From: Bacteroidales bacterium UBA3844
Lineage (GTDB): Bacteria; Bacteroidota; Bacteroidia; Bacteroidales; Paludibacteraceae
DNA length: 58,531 nt
Assembly: GCA_002392915.1 (NCBI GenBank)
Contig: DGHQ01000035.1
Span: 1-58,531, forward strand
Direction of reading: 5' to 3'
The notes under the pieces were generated by a model, which saw only the letters and a program-made list of their open reading frames with translations, was not told where the DNA came from and ran no database searches. Both the position numbers and the translations under genes were made by a program. Positions 42,761 to 49,622 of this stretch are shown one piece after another (position 1 is the first letter of the stretch; the number at the start of each line of letters is the position of its first letter).

Positions 42761-43204
42761 TTATTTTTTCTTTAGTACAATGTTGATTTCATGAGTTGCG
42801 ATAGTTTCCCATGTATCTTCGTCTCTATACTTGAAGTCCGTCTTTTTTACATCTTTACGGATAGTGTCAGGTTGGTATCCGTCTTTGTTTGTGATTACTT
42901 CATAGTTTAGTTTGACGTTGCCAATATCATCTAAATCTTTATGTGTTGTTTCGTATTTGCCTTTTCTGTCACTCATGGCTGTTTTTGTGGAAATGACGGG
43001 ATGAGTCTTGTCTATGCTTAAATGGAGACTATCTGGACGTGACTCAATCTTTACTTTGACTTCTGCACCTTTTATCTTATCTCCCTTTTCGTCTACTACG
43101 GTGCCTTGAGTCTTATATGTGGTGTATGGACATCCGTATTCGCAACTTTGCATTTGGAATCCAAGCACAGCCAAAACGGCTGCTAATATTTTAGAGTTTT
43201 TCAT
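42761..43204 (-). CDS. rSAM-associated lipoprotein, tandem copy 2
   Basis: A 147-residue lipoprotein with signal LAAVLAVLGFQMQSC. Here the lipid Cys is followed directly by EYGCPYTTYKTQGTVVDEKG, so the two cysteines are only 3 residues apart, the shortest linker of the set. The rest contains VITNKDGYQPDTIRKDV and ends EINIVLKKK. The central region (SRPDSLHLSIDKTHPVISTK) is unlike the other copies. It lies between copies 1 and 3 with gaps of 6 and 9 bases. Confidence 0.85.
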   Translation of the reverse strand: MKNSKILAAVLAVLGFQMQSCEYGCPYTTYKTQGTVVDEKGDKIKGAEVKVKIESRPDSLHLSIDKTHPVISTKTAMSDRKGKYETTHKDLDDIGNVKLNYEVITNKDGYQPDTIRKDVKKTDFKYRDEDTWETIATHEINIVLKKK

Positions 43205-43210
43205 TTCTTG

Positions 43211-43663
43211 TTATTTTCTCTTTAGAACGATGTTGATTTCTTGATTTGTGCTTTTTTTCCAGCTGTCATCTTTCTTGAATTTTAAATCTTCTTTTTTGAT
43301 TTCTTTGATGATTGTGTCTGGTTTGTAGCCGGTTTTGTTGGTGATTACTTCATATTGAAGTTTTTCGTAATTGTTGATTCCGTCGCATTTTCCATCGCTC
43401 GTTTGATATGCACCTTTGTTGTCGCTGATGACGGAACTGTTGGCTTTTGTTTCGCTATCATTTGGTCTGGAAGAATTGACTGCTTTTATCTTAACTTTGA
43501 CTTCTGCATCCTGTATGTAGTTTCCATTTTCATCCTTTACTGTGCCACTTGTTCGGAATGTCGTGTGAGGGCATCCGTATTCTTCTGTTTCTGTAAAGTC
43601 ACAGCCTTGCATTTGAAATCCAAGTATCGACAATATCCATGCATATAGTTTAGATTTACTCAT
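43211..43663 (-). CDS. rSAM-associated lipoprotein, tandem copy 1
   Basis: A 150-residue lipoprotein, first gene of the operon. The start is at MSKSKLYAWILS; the open frame extends upstream to the promoter -7 box, so the longer start can be dismissed. The lipobox reads GFQMQGC rather than GFQMQSC. Nine residues separate the lipid Cys from the Cys in YGCPHTTFRTSGTVKDENG. The shared segments are VITNKTGYKPDTI and EINIVLKRK. It is the most divergent of the four (PHTTFRT in place of PYTTYKT). Confidence 0.85.
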   Translation of the reverse strand: MSKSKLYAWILSILGFQMQGCDFTETEEYGCPHTTFRTSGTVKDENGNYIQDAEVKVKIKAVNSSRPNDSETKANSSVISDNKGAYQTSDGKCDGINNYEKLQYEVITNKTGYKPDTIIKEIKKEDLKFKKDDSWKKSTNQEINIVLKRK

Positions 43664-43694
43664 GTCCTTATCTACGCATAAATTATTATAATTG

Positions 43695-43725
43695 CAAATA
43701 TAATCTATACGTGTTGAAAACACAA
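43695..43725 (-). promoter_or_regulatory. promoter of the lipoprotein-rSAM operon
   Basis: On the minus strand TTG (43725-43723), a 20-base spacer and TATATTTG (43702-43695) match the Bacteroidetes consensus. The first ATG is 31 bases downstream. No other promoter was found before the four later genes, whose gaps are 3-9 bases, so one transcript is expected. Confidence 0.75.
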
Positions 43726-43768
43726 CTTTTTTATGTTAAAAAATGTTGCTGTGAAAAGTCGTGGTCTT

Positions 43769-44506
43769 TTATTTTGTGTCAACTGCGACAACTTGGTACC
43801 ATTTTGAATTTGCGACACTCAAAGAGACCTCTTTGTATTTTACTCCATTCACAATGTAATATGTTTCTCCTAACACCTCTTTCATTTCCGCATTTTTCGG
43901 TATCCAATCAACAATGGCACCAACAGGTGGAACTACGACGTCGTACATCTTCACTACAGGATTAAATACGTAGAAAGTCCCATAGTAATAGTAGTAAGCA
44001 GTGCCGTTAAATGTATATTCACGTCGCCCGACGGGAATGGTAGGCACTCTAAATCCTACATGTGGCTCATGAATCACGTATGTGTCTTCTTTCTGCAAAT
44101 AGAAAATTCCATCGCGATAGTGATAAATTCCATCAGAATGACGTATTTGAAATGAATTCTTTGTCGCACGTCTCTTTGACACCTTTTCTCCGAAATGTGG
44201 TGTGGAATAATTATTGCTGGATTCTGAGCCTGCCGAACTGCTGTGTTTCACCTCTTTGTAACCATAGTAGTTCGGGTTCATATACTGTGGCAATAATCCA
44301 GGTGGCACATCTCTATCAAGATCTGATTTTGCGTCTGGTGTATAAATTGTGGCTTTGCCTAATGTGTCCTTTGACTGTTGTGAAGGATAATTGTACTCAT
44401 ATAAATGTCCATGAACAATTCTGTTCCCCTCTGCCGCATAAAGATCTGCGGAACACAACAGTATACATATTGAGAATGTGACTAAAATTGACTCTTTCAT
44501 TTTCAT
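43769..44506 (-). CDS. DUF6515 family exported protein
   Basis: A 245-residue protein starting MKMKESILVTFSIC, with signal peptide ending LYA-A. The N-terminal part is of low complexity. The C-terminal half is a DUF6515-type module: YHYRDGIFYLQKEDTYVI, then YTFNGTAYYYYYGTFYV and MYDVVVPPVGAIVDWIPK. This repeats a YYY.GtFY..(Y/V)VV.PP plan found in small Bacteroidota and other Gram-negative secreted proteins. Function unknown. It is not part of the lipoprotein-rSAM operon, lying about 40 bases upstream of that promoter on the same strand. Confidence 0.75.
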   Translation of the reverse strand: MKMKESILVTFSICILLCSADLYAAEGNRIVHGHLYEYNYPSQQSKDTLGKATIYTPDAKSDLDRDVPPGLLPQYMNPNYYGYKEVKHSSSAGSESSNNYSTPHFGEKVSKRRATKNSFQIRHSDGIYHYRDGIFYLQKEDTYVIHEPHVGFRVPTIPVGRREYTFNGTAYYYYYGTFYVFNPVVKMYDVVVPPVGAIVDWIPKNAEMKEVLGETYYIVNGVKYKEVSLSVANSKWYQVVAVDTK

Positions 44507-44660
44507 GATGTTTGTTTTTATATGATGCAAATAAAATAAAAAATTACATAAATAGGTGAATTTTGAATGTTGATGTTTTGTCAAACCTTTTTTTGTGGTC
44601 CGCTAAACTTAAAATTTGGTTCCGCACTTTGGACTCCTCAATTTTTACATTCCATCTAAT

Positions 44661-44695
44661 AAAAAAAGTAGAGACGCGGATTCCCACGTCTCTAC
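44661..44695 (-). terminator. Rho-independent terminator (leftward)
   Basis: GTAGAGACG pairs with CGTCTCTAC (44668-44695), and the minus strand continues into seven U (44667-44661). It ends gpmI. Confidence 0.92.
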
Positions 44696-44716
44696 AATTA
44701 TTATTCAATCTCAAAA

Positions 44717-46240
44717 TTACTTTGAAATCAAGTTCTTACCTGTCATTTCAGATGGCTGCTCAAGACCCATCACTGACAAGATTGATGGAGCAACGTCTGC
44801 CAAAACTCCGTTAGAAACCTTCACTGATTTAGCGTCGTTTGCAACGTAAACGAATGGCACTGGGTTAAGTGAGTGCGCAGTGTTTGGTGTTCCGTCTGGG
44901 TTGATTGCGTAATCACAGTTTCCGTGGTCTGCGATGATGATTGTAGCGTAATCCTCAGCAAGTGTCGCGTCTGTAACTTCTTTTACAACCTGGTCGATTG
45001 CTACAACTGCCTTTTCGATAGCCTCGTACTTGCCTGTGTGACCAACCATGTCTCCGTTTGCGAAGTTCACAACGATGAAGTCGAACTTCTTTGAGTGGAT
45101 GGCGTCAACAAGTTTGTCTTTTACCTCGAACGCTGACATCTCTGGCTTCAAGTCGTATGTCGCCACTTTTGGAGAAGGAACCAAGATTCTCTCCTCTCCG
45201 TCGAATGGAGTCTCACGTCCTCCGTTCAAGAAGAATGTTACGTGAGCGAACTTCTCAGTCTCTGCTGTGTGAAGCTGCTTCAATCCTTTGTTTGAAAGGT
45301 ATTCAGCCAATGTGTTGCTTACGTTCTCCTTAGGGAATAGAATGTGAACGCCTGTGAACGAAGCGTCGTATGGAGTCATACAGTAGAACTGGATGTTTGG
45401 AATTGTCTTCATTCCCTGCTCAGGCACATCGTTCTGCGACAATACGATTGTAAGCTCCTTAGCACGGTCGTTACGGTAGTTGAAGAAGATAACCACGTCG
45501 CCCTCTCCAATCTTTCCGTTTGCAGATGTGTTGACGATTGGCTTAACAAACTCGTCTGTCACTCCTGCATCGTAGCTGTCCTGCATAGCCTTGACCATGT
45601 CTGTTGCTGGTGCTCCGATTCCGTTTACCAACAAATCGTATGCCTCTTTGATACGCTCCCAACGCTTGTCACGGTCCATAGCATAGAAACGACCTACGAT
45701 AGATGCGATTGTGCATCCTGTCTTCTTTGCCTGTGCTGTAAGCTGCTCGATGAAGCCTTTACCGCTCTTAGGGTCTGTGTCACGACCATCCATGAAACAG
45801 TGGATGAATGTCTTGTCTGCAACCCCGAATTCCTTTGCTATCTCACATAGCTTGAACAAATGATCGAAAGATGAGTGTACTCCACCTGTCGATGTCAAGC
45901 CCATATAGTGAACTTTCTTTCCTGTCTTTTTTGCATACTCAAATGCTGAAATGACCTCTGGGTTCTTCATGATTGAACCATCTGCACAAGCACGGTTAAT
46001 CTTTACAAGGTCTTGATATACAATGCGTCCTGCACCGATATTCAAGTGTCCTACCTCTGAATTTCCCATCTGTCCGTCTGGCAAACCTACGTTCTCTCCT
46101 GATGCCTGAAGCTGTGAGTTTGGATAGTTTGCTATCAAAGCGTCCCAATTTGGTGTTGGTGTAGACGAGATTACGTCAGACTTTGTTTTGTCACCGATTC
46201 CCCAACCGTCGAGGATCATCAACAATGCTTTTTTTCCCAT
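44717..46240 (-). CDS. gpmI: 2,3-bisphosphoglycerate-independent phosphoglycerate mutase
   Basis: A 507-residue alkaline-phosphatase superfamily enzyme of normal length; the start is at MGKKALLMILDGWG. Metal ligand Asp11 is in ILDGWG and the phosphorylated Ser61 is in MGNSEVGHLNIGAG. Later metal sites are VNFANGDMVGHTG and IIADHGNCD, all intact. It interconverts 3- and 2-phosphoglycerate in glycolysis using Mn2+. The longer open frame upstream reads through a simple repeat and is dismissed. Confidence 0.97.
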   Translation of the reverse strand: MGKKALLMILDGWGIGDKTKSDVISSTPTPNWDALIANYPNSQLQASGENVGLPDGQMGNSEVGHLNIGAGRIVYQDLVKINRACADGSIMKNPEVISAFEYAKKTGKKVHYMGLTSTGGVHSSFDHLFKLCEIAKEFGVADKTFIHCFMDGRDTDPKSGKGFIEQLTAQAKKTGCTIASIVGRFYAMDRDKRWERIKEAYDLLVNGIGAPATDMVKAMQDSYDAGVTDEFVKPIVNTSANGKIGEGDVVIFFNYRNDRAKELTIVLSQNDVPEQGMKTIPNIQFYCMTPYDASFTGVHILFPKENVSNTLAEYLSNKGLKQLHTAETEKFAHVTFFLNGGRETPFDGEERILVPSPKVATYDLKPEMSAFEVKDKLVDAIHSKKFDFIVVNFANGDMVGHTGKYEAIEKAVVAIDQVVKEVTDATLAEDYATIIIADHGNCDYAINPDGTPNTAHSLNPVPFVYVANDAKSVKVSNGVLADVAPSILSVMGLEQPSEMTGKNLISK

Positions 46241-46265
46241 TTTTATATACTTATTGTTATATTTT

Positions 46266-46345
46266 TTCTTTTGTTTCAAGTCCTCAGTCTCTCCTTTCAA
46301 CCTCGAACTTTTCACTTTAAACTTTTAATTTTTAACCTCTAACCT
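46266..46345. repeat. degenerate short tandem repeat
   Basis: The gap between DUF4834 and gpmI is built of words such as CTTTTAA, CTTTCAACCTC and TTTAACCTC, a degenerate 7-10-base minisatellite. Similar stretches occur at 49588 and 51811. Their function, if any, is unknown. Confidence 0.4.
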
Positions 46346-46673
46346 TTTCCCTCTCTTCTATTTCTATTCTTTCCTTGGCAGGTTCGTCTATTATCACAGC
46401 CTCCACATCTTCCGCCTCTGCTTTCATCCTCTTCATTCTTCGTGCACTCTCTTCATCATGCACTAGCACACTGCCTTCGTAATAACTCTCATCGTTTTCT
46501 TCTGAGGTGGAGTAGGATGATTGAGTATCATTGCCGTCATATTGCTGATATTGTTGCTGTTGCCTTTGTGTGGCTTTGCCTATAAGACTTTTGACGACCG
46601 CCTTCAAAATGATGGGGACGAGTAGCATAAAAAGTATGCCTATAAGCACCAGCATGAATAAAAACTTTATCAT
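46332..46673 (-). CDS. DUF4834 family membrane protein
   Basis: A 113-residue protein with one N-terminal membrane helix (residues about 3-23, FLFMLVLIGILFMLLVPIIL), a basic stretch, a Gln/Ser/Glu-rich linker (QRQQQQYQQYDGN) and a charged helical C-terminus. The family is restricted to Bacteroidota and has no known role. Its ATG directly abuts the ftsE-like stop codon, so the two genes are cotranscribed and probably translationally coupled. A link to the FtsE-like ATPase is suggested by this but not proven. Confidence 0.78.
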   Translation of the reverse strand: MIKFLFMLVLIGILFMLLVPIILKAVVKSLIGKATQRQQQQYQQYDGNDTQSSYSTSEENDESYYEGSVLVHDEESARRMKRMKAEAEDVEAVIIDEPAKERIEIEEREKVRG

Positions 46674-47378
46674 TTACTCTTCATTTTTTGTTGTTACTGC
46701 TTCGGCTACTGATATTTCGTTGATTTCCATTTCGTTGAATTTCAACACTCTGCCTTCGAAAATCTGTGGCCATTTCATATTGTGTGTCGCCATCACAACC
46801 GCTGTCTTTTCAAGCGAAATTTTGTGAAGCAACGTCATAATATCCTTTCCTGTCTCTGCGTCAAGGTTTCCTGTCGGCTCATCGGCAAGGATCATTTTGG
46901 GGTCGTTGAGCAATGCTCTCGCGATGACGATGCGCTGTTGCTCACCTCCCGACAGCTCATGTGGCATTTTGTAGCCTTTGTTGTCCATGCCCACATATGC
47001 CAGCACATTTGCGATTCTTTCCTTTCGTTCACTTTTGTCGCTCACTTCTGTCGCTCTCAACACGAAGTCGAGGTTCTTCTCTACACTTCTGTCGGTCAGC
47101 AACTTGAAATCTTGGAATATGATTCCAAGTTCGCGGCGTAGGTATGGGATTTCTTTCCGTTTTATTTTGCGGATATCATAATTTAGTACCGTCGCACTTC
47201 CTGCTGATACTTCTGCGTCCGCATATATAGATTTGAGAAACGAACTCTTTCCGCTTCCAACCTTACCTGTGAGGTAGACAAGTTCGCCGACTCTGATTTG
47301 CTGTGTCAGATTCTTCAACACTGTCACCTCAGAGTGGTTGATTGATACGTTTTTATAGTCTAACAATATCTCGCTCAC
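46674..47378 (-). CDS. ftsE: FtsE-like ABC transporter ATP-binding protein
   Basis: A 234-residue ABC ATPase with a GTG start. Walker A is GKVGSGKSS near residues 37-45, the Q-loop is IIFQDFKLL, the signature is LSGGEQQR, Walker B is MILADEPTGNLD, and the H-loop His is in MATHN. Length and the LSGGEQQR-ADEPTGNLD pairing fit FtsE, which with FtsX controls septal peptidoglycan hydrolases. No ftsX is next to it; the downstream neighbour is DUF4834. A LolD-like role is the alternative. Confidence 0.85.
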   Translation of the reverse strand: MSEILLDYKNVSINHSEVTVLKNLTQQIRVGELVYLTGKVGSGKSSFLKSIYADAEVSAGSATVLNYDIRKIKRKEIPYLRRELGIIFQDFKLLTDRSVEKNLDFVLRATEVSDKSERKERIANVLAYVGMDNKGYKMPHELSGGEQQRIVIARALLNDPKMILADEPTGNLDAETGKDIMTLLHKISLEKTAVVMATHNMKWPQIFEGRVLKFNEMEINEISVAEAVTTKNEE

Positions 47379-47390
47379 AGTCGTAAAGTT

Positions 47391-47972
47391 TTAATCTTTT
47401 GGTGCAATCTTTTTGATTTCGTTGATGTCGATTCCGTTTTCTGTAAGCATCTCAAGCAGATGGTAGAGTAGTGATCCGCTCTGCTCGATGATTTCCTCAC
47501 GTGAACCCTTAGATGCTTTTATCACAGCTACCACAGCCTCTTCACCAAGGTTTTGAGCCACACGGTTTTTGCCTTCTGCGTGGTTTTTGCCTGCGTAGGT
47601 TGAAGGGTCTGCAACGTCTGCCTTGATTTTCTTCTGCACAGCCTCAAGAACTGTCATTCCTCCTTCGTTGACTTCTCCCCAGCATGTGTCTGTGCCTGTG
47701 TGGCAAACGGGTCCGACAGGGTTGACACGGATAAGAAGAGTGTCGTTGTCGCAGTCGTTCTTGATGCTGACAAGGTTAAGGAAATTGCCGCTTGTCTCAC
47801 CCTTGGTCCAAAGTTTGTTGCGTGTGCGTGAAAAGAAAGTCACTTTGCCTGTTTCCACCGTCTTCTCATACGCTTCTTTATTCATGAACCCGAGCATCAA
47901 CACCTTTAATGTGGCGTCGTCTTGGATGATAGCTGGCACAAGTCCACCAAGTTTATCGAAATCAATAGTCAT
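47391..47972 (-). CDS. hisIE: bifunctional phosphoribosyl-AMP cyclohydrolase / phosphoribosyl-ATP pyrophosphatase
   Basis: A 193-residue fusion; the ATG at 47972 was preferred over a TTG two codons upstream. The HisI part has GFMNKEAYE, FFSRTRNKLWTKGETSGN and CHTGTDTCW, giving the metal-binding cysteines. From about residue 110 the HisE part follows with YAGKNHAEGKNRVAQNLGEEA and EIIEQSGSLLYHLLEML. It carries out the second and third steps of histidine synthesis. It lies 41 bases downstream of hisA. Confidence 0.96.
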   Translation of the reverse strand: MTIDFDKLGGLVPAIIQDDATLKVLMLGFMNKEAYEKTVETGKVTFFSRTRNKLWTKGETSGNFLNLVSIKNDCDNDTLLIRVNPVGPVCHTGTDTCWGEVNEGGMTVLEAVQKKIKADVADPSTYAGKNHAEGKNRVAQNLGEEAVVAVIKASKGSREEIIEQSGSLLYHLLEMLTENGIDINEIKKIAPKD

Positions 47973-47988
47973 ATTCAATAGTTTTGTG

Positions 47989-47996
47989 CAAATTTA
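47989..47996 (-). promoter_or_regulatory. -7 motif before hisIE
   Basis: Read leftward TAAATTTG, 17 bases before the ATG. It may provide an internal promoter in the his run. Confidence 0.35.
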
Positions 47997-48013
47997 GAAA
48001 TAAATTGCGATAA

Positions 48014-48736
48014 TTATGCGAGAAGCTTTGATATTTGTTCAAGTGTGATTTTGCCTTCGTAGATAGCCTTTCCTGTGATCACGGCTGGCACTCCGGCTTC
48101 GTCAAGCTCAATGATATCCTCAATCTTGCTCACACCTCCGCTTGCGATAAGGTAAAGACCCGGCTCTGCGGCAAGAATCTCTTTGTAGAGATCCGTTGAG
48201 GCTCCTTTTAGCATTCCGTCTTTGCTGATGTCTGTGCAGATCACTTTTGATATTCCGCGTCGACGGTACTGGGAGATAAACGGAATCAATGGCTCCTGGG
48301 TTGTCTCGATCCATCCGCCCACTGCGATCTTGCCATCCTTCGCGTCGGCTCCAAGGATGATTTTCTCGCCGCCAAACTTGTCGATCCATCCGCAGAATGT
48401 GTCTGGATCCTTCACGGCGATGCTTCCTCCTGTGATCATTGAAGCTCCGCTGTTGAACGCTATTTTAAGATCTTCGTCGCTTTTCAGACCACCGCCGAAA
48501 TCAATCACGAGGTTAGTCTTAGTGGCGATTGTCTCCAACACTTTATGGTTGACGATGTGGTGTGCCTTAGCTCCGTCGAGGTCGACAAGGTGAAGACGAC
48601 GAATACCTGCGTCTTCAAACTCTTTCGCTATCTCAAGAGGATTTTCATTGTAAACTTTCTTTTGGTCGTAATCTCCTTGGCTAAGACGGACACATTTCCC
48701 GTCGATAATATCAATTGCTGGAATAATTTCAATCAT
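48014..48736 (-). CDS. hisA: phosphoribosylformimino-5-aminoimidazole carboxamide ribotide isomerase
   Basis: A 240-residue TIM barrel. The N-terminal IIPAIDIIDGKCVRLSQGDY holds catalytic Asp8 region, VIDFGGGLKSDEDL is the first phosphate loop, ICTDISKDGMLKG has the second catalytic Asp, and LIASGGVSKIEDI completes the phosphate site. It is the fourth step of histidine synthesis. The usual Bacteroidota his cluster would have hisF and hisH upstream; here the upstream side is a repeat array and the run is only hisA-hisIE. Confidence 0.97.
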   Translation of the reverse strand: MIEIIPAIDIIDGKCVRLSQGDYDQKKVYNENPLEIAKEFEDAGIRRLHLVDLDGAKAHHIVNHKVLETIATKTNLVIDFGGGLKSDEDLKIAFNSGASMITGGSIAVKDPDTFCGWIDKFGGEKIILGADAKDGKIAVGGWIETTQEPLIPFISQYRRRGISKVICTDISKDGMLKGASTDLYKEILAAEPGLYLIASGGVSKIEDIIELDEAGVPAVITGKAIYEGKITLEQISKLLA

Positions 48737-48753
48737 ATATTCTTAATTTTCCG

Positions 48754-48761
48754 CAAATTTA
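48754..48761 (-). promoter_or_regulatory. -7 motif for hisA
   Basis: Read leftward TAAATTTG, 18 bases before the ATG at 48736. Confidence 0.45.
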
Positions 48762-48901
48762 CGTAGATTTTCTCATTTTTTGTGATTTTTAGACAGAAAA
48801 CAACGATAAAGAAAGTCTATATGGCATTCACTGCACGTCTATAGCCGTAAATATAGGTCTAGTGTCAGTTTGAGATGCCTCAGCCTATTGGCTCATTCCC
48901 C

Positions 48902-49033
48902 CATAAAAGTGTGAAAAATTGAAGAATAATCCCTCATAAAAGTGTGGATTTAGATTGGTTGATCCACAATAAAAGTGTGAAATTGAACCAATTGATCCCT
49001 CATAAAAATGTAAAATTTAGCTTTAATCTAATG
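48902..49033. repeat. 33-bp tandem repeat array, four units
   Basis: CATAAAAGTGTG starts at 48902 and 48935, AATAAAAGTGTG at 48968 and CATAAAAATGTA at 49001: exactly 33 bases apart each time. Units end in (A/T)GATCC(C/A)(T/C) or AATCCCT. A further unit end (CATTCCCC) precedes the first. The first 12 bases and last 7-8 are conserved; the middle varies. On the minus strand one frame is open through the units and gives HFYEG-like repeats of 11 residues, but it has no ATG start. The array sits alone in a 300-base gap between hisA and a YiiX-like gene. Confidence 0.8.
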
Positions 49034-49037
49034 ATAA

Positions 49038-49586
49038 TCAATAATCCAATAAATCGCATGGAGCGACAACCAATTGATCGAGACTCATGCCTCTTTTTTT
49101 GATCACATCCTCCATGCCGTCGATCTTATACTGACGTAGCTGTTTGGGTTGGCAAAGTTGGATGCCTAATTGTGATTTGTAGATGTCGTAAACCAACTCT
49201 GAGCAGTACCATTTGCCGTTGTTGAACTTAAATGCAAGGTCGTATGGCTTGCCTAAGTATTTATTGAACTTGATTTTAACTGGTTCCTTTTTCACACGCA
49301 CCTTCTTGACATCCTCGTCTTTACCTTGCTTTATCCATTGTTGCAGAGGAGTGAGTCGGACCACTTTGGTTGCTTCCAACACATATGTCTGCTTGTTTTT
49401 CTCAACCACGACACCACAATGAGACCATTTTGATCCAGTGGCTTTCTGGATCAATGGCGATTGACGGCTTTTCGACACTTGGAAGAGAATATCTCCTTCC
49501 TTGTAATCATCTTGCTTATTTGCCCAACAGACACCGATGGCTACGGATAGAAGGAGCAGGAATATGATGGCAATTTTCTTTTTCAT
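49038..49586 (-). CDS. YiiX/YebB-like NlpC/P60-superfamily cysteine hydrolase
   Basis: A 182-residue exported protein with a signal peptide (residues 1-22). The permuted papain-like YiiX fold is shown by His56 in SKWSHCGVVV and the nucleophile Cys128 in NGKWYCSELVYDIY, with a following RQSPLIQKATGS loop ahead of the His. Members are thought to cleave amide or ester bonds in cell-wall or lipid substrates. It lies 28 bases downstream of topB on the same strand, which may be coincidental cotranscription. Confidence 0.85.
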   Translation of the reverse strand: MKKKIAIIFLLLLSVAIGVCWANKQDDYKEGDILFQVSKSRQSPLIQKATGSKWSHCGVVVEKNKQTYVLEATKVVRLTPLQQWIKQGKDEDVKKVRVKKEPVKIKFNKYLGKPYDLAFKFNNGKWYCSELVYDIYKSQLGIQLCQPKQLRQYKIDGMEDVIKKRGMSLDQLVVAPCDLLDY

Positions 49587-49587
49587 G

Positions 49588-49622
49588 CAACTCTTAACTC
49601 TTAATTCTTAACTATCAACCAT
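49588..49622. repeat. short tandem repeat (TTAACTC-like)
   Basis: Between topB and the YiiX gene, CAACTCTTAACTCTTAATTC continues as TTAACTATC, a run of four or five 7-8-base words (TTAACTC, TTAATTC). It reaches into the topB stop region. Confidence 0.45.
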
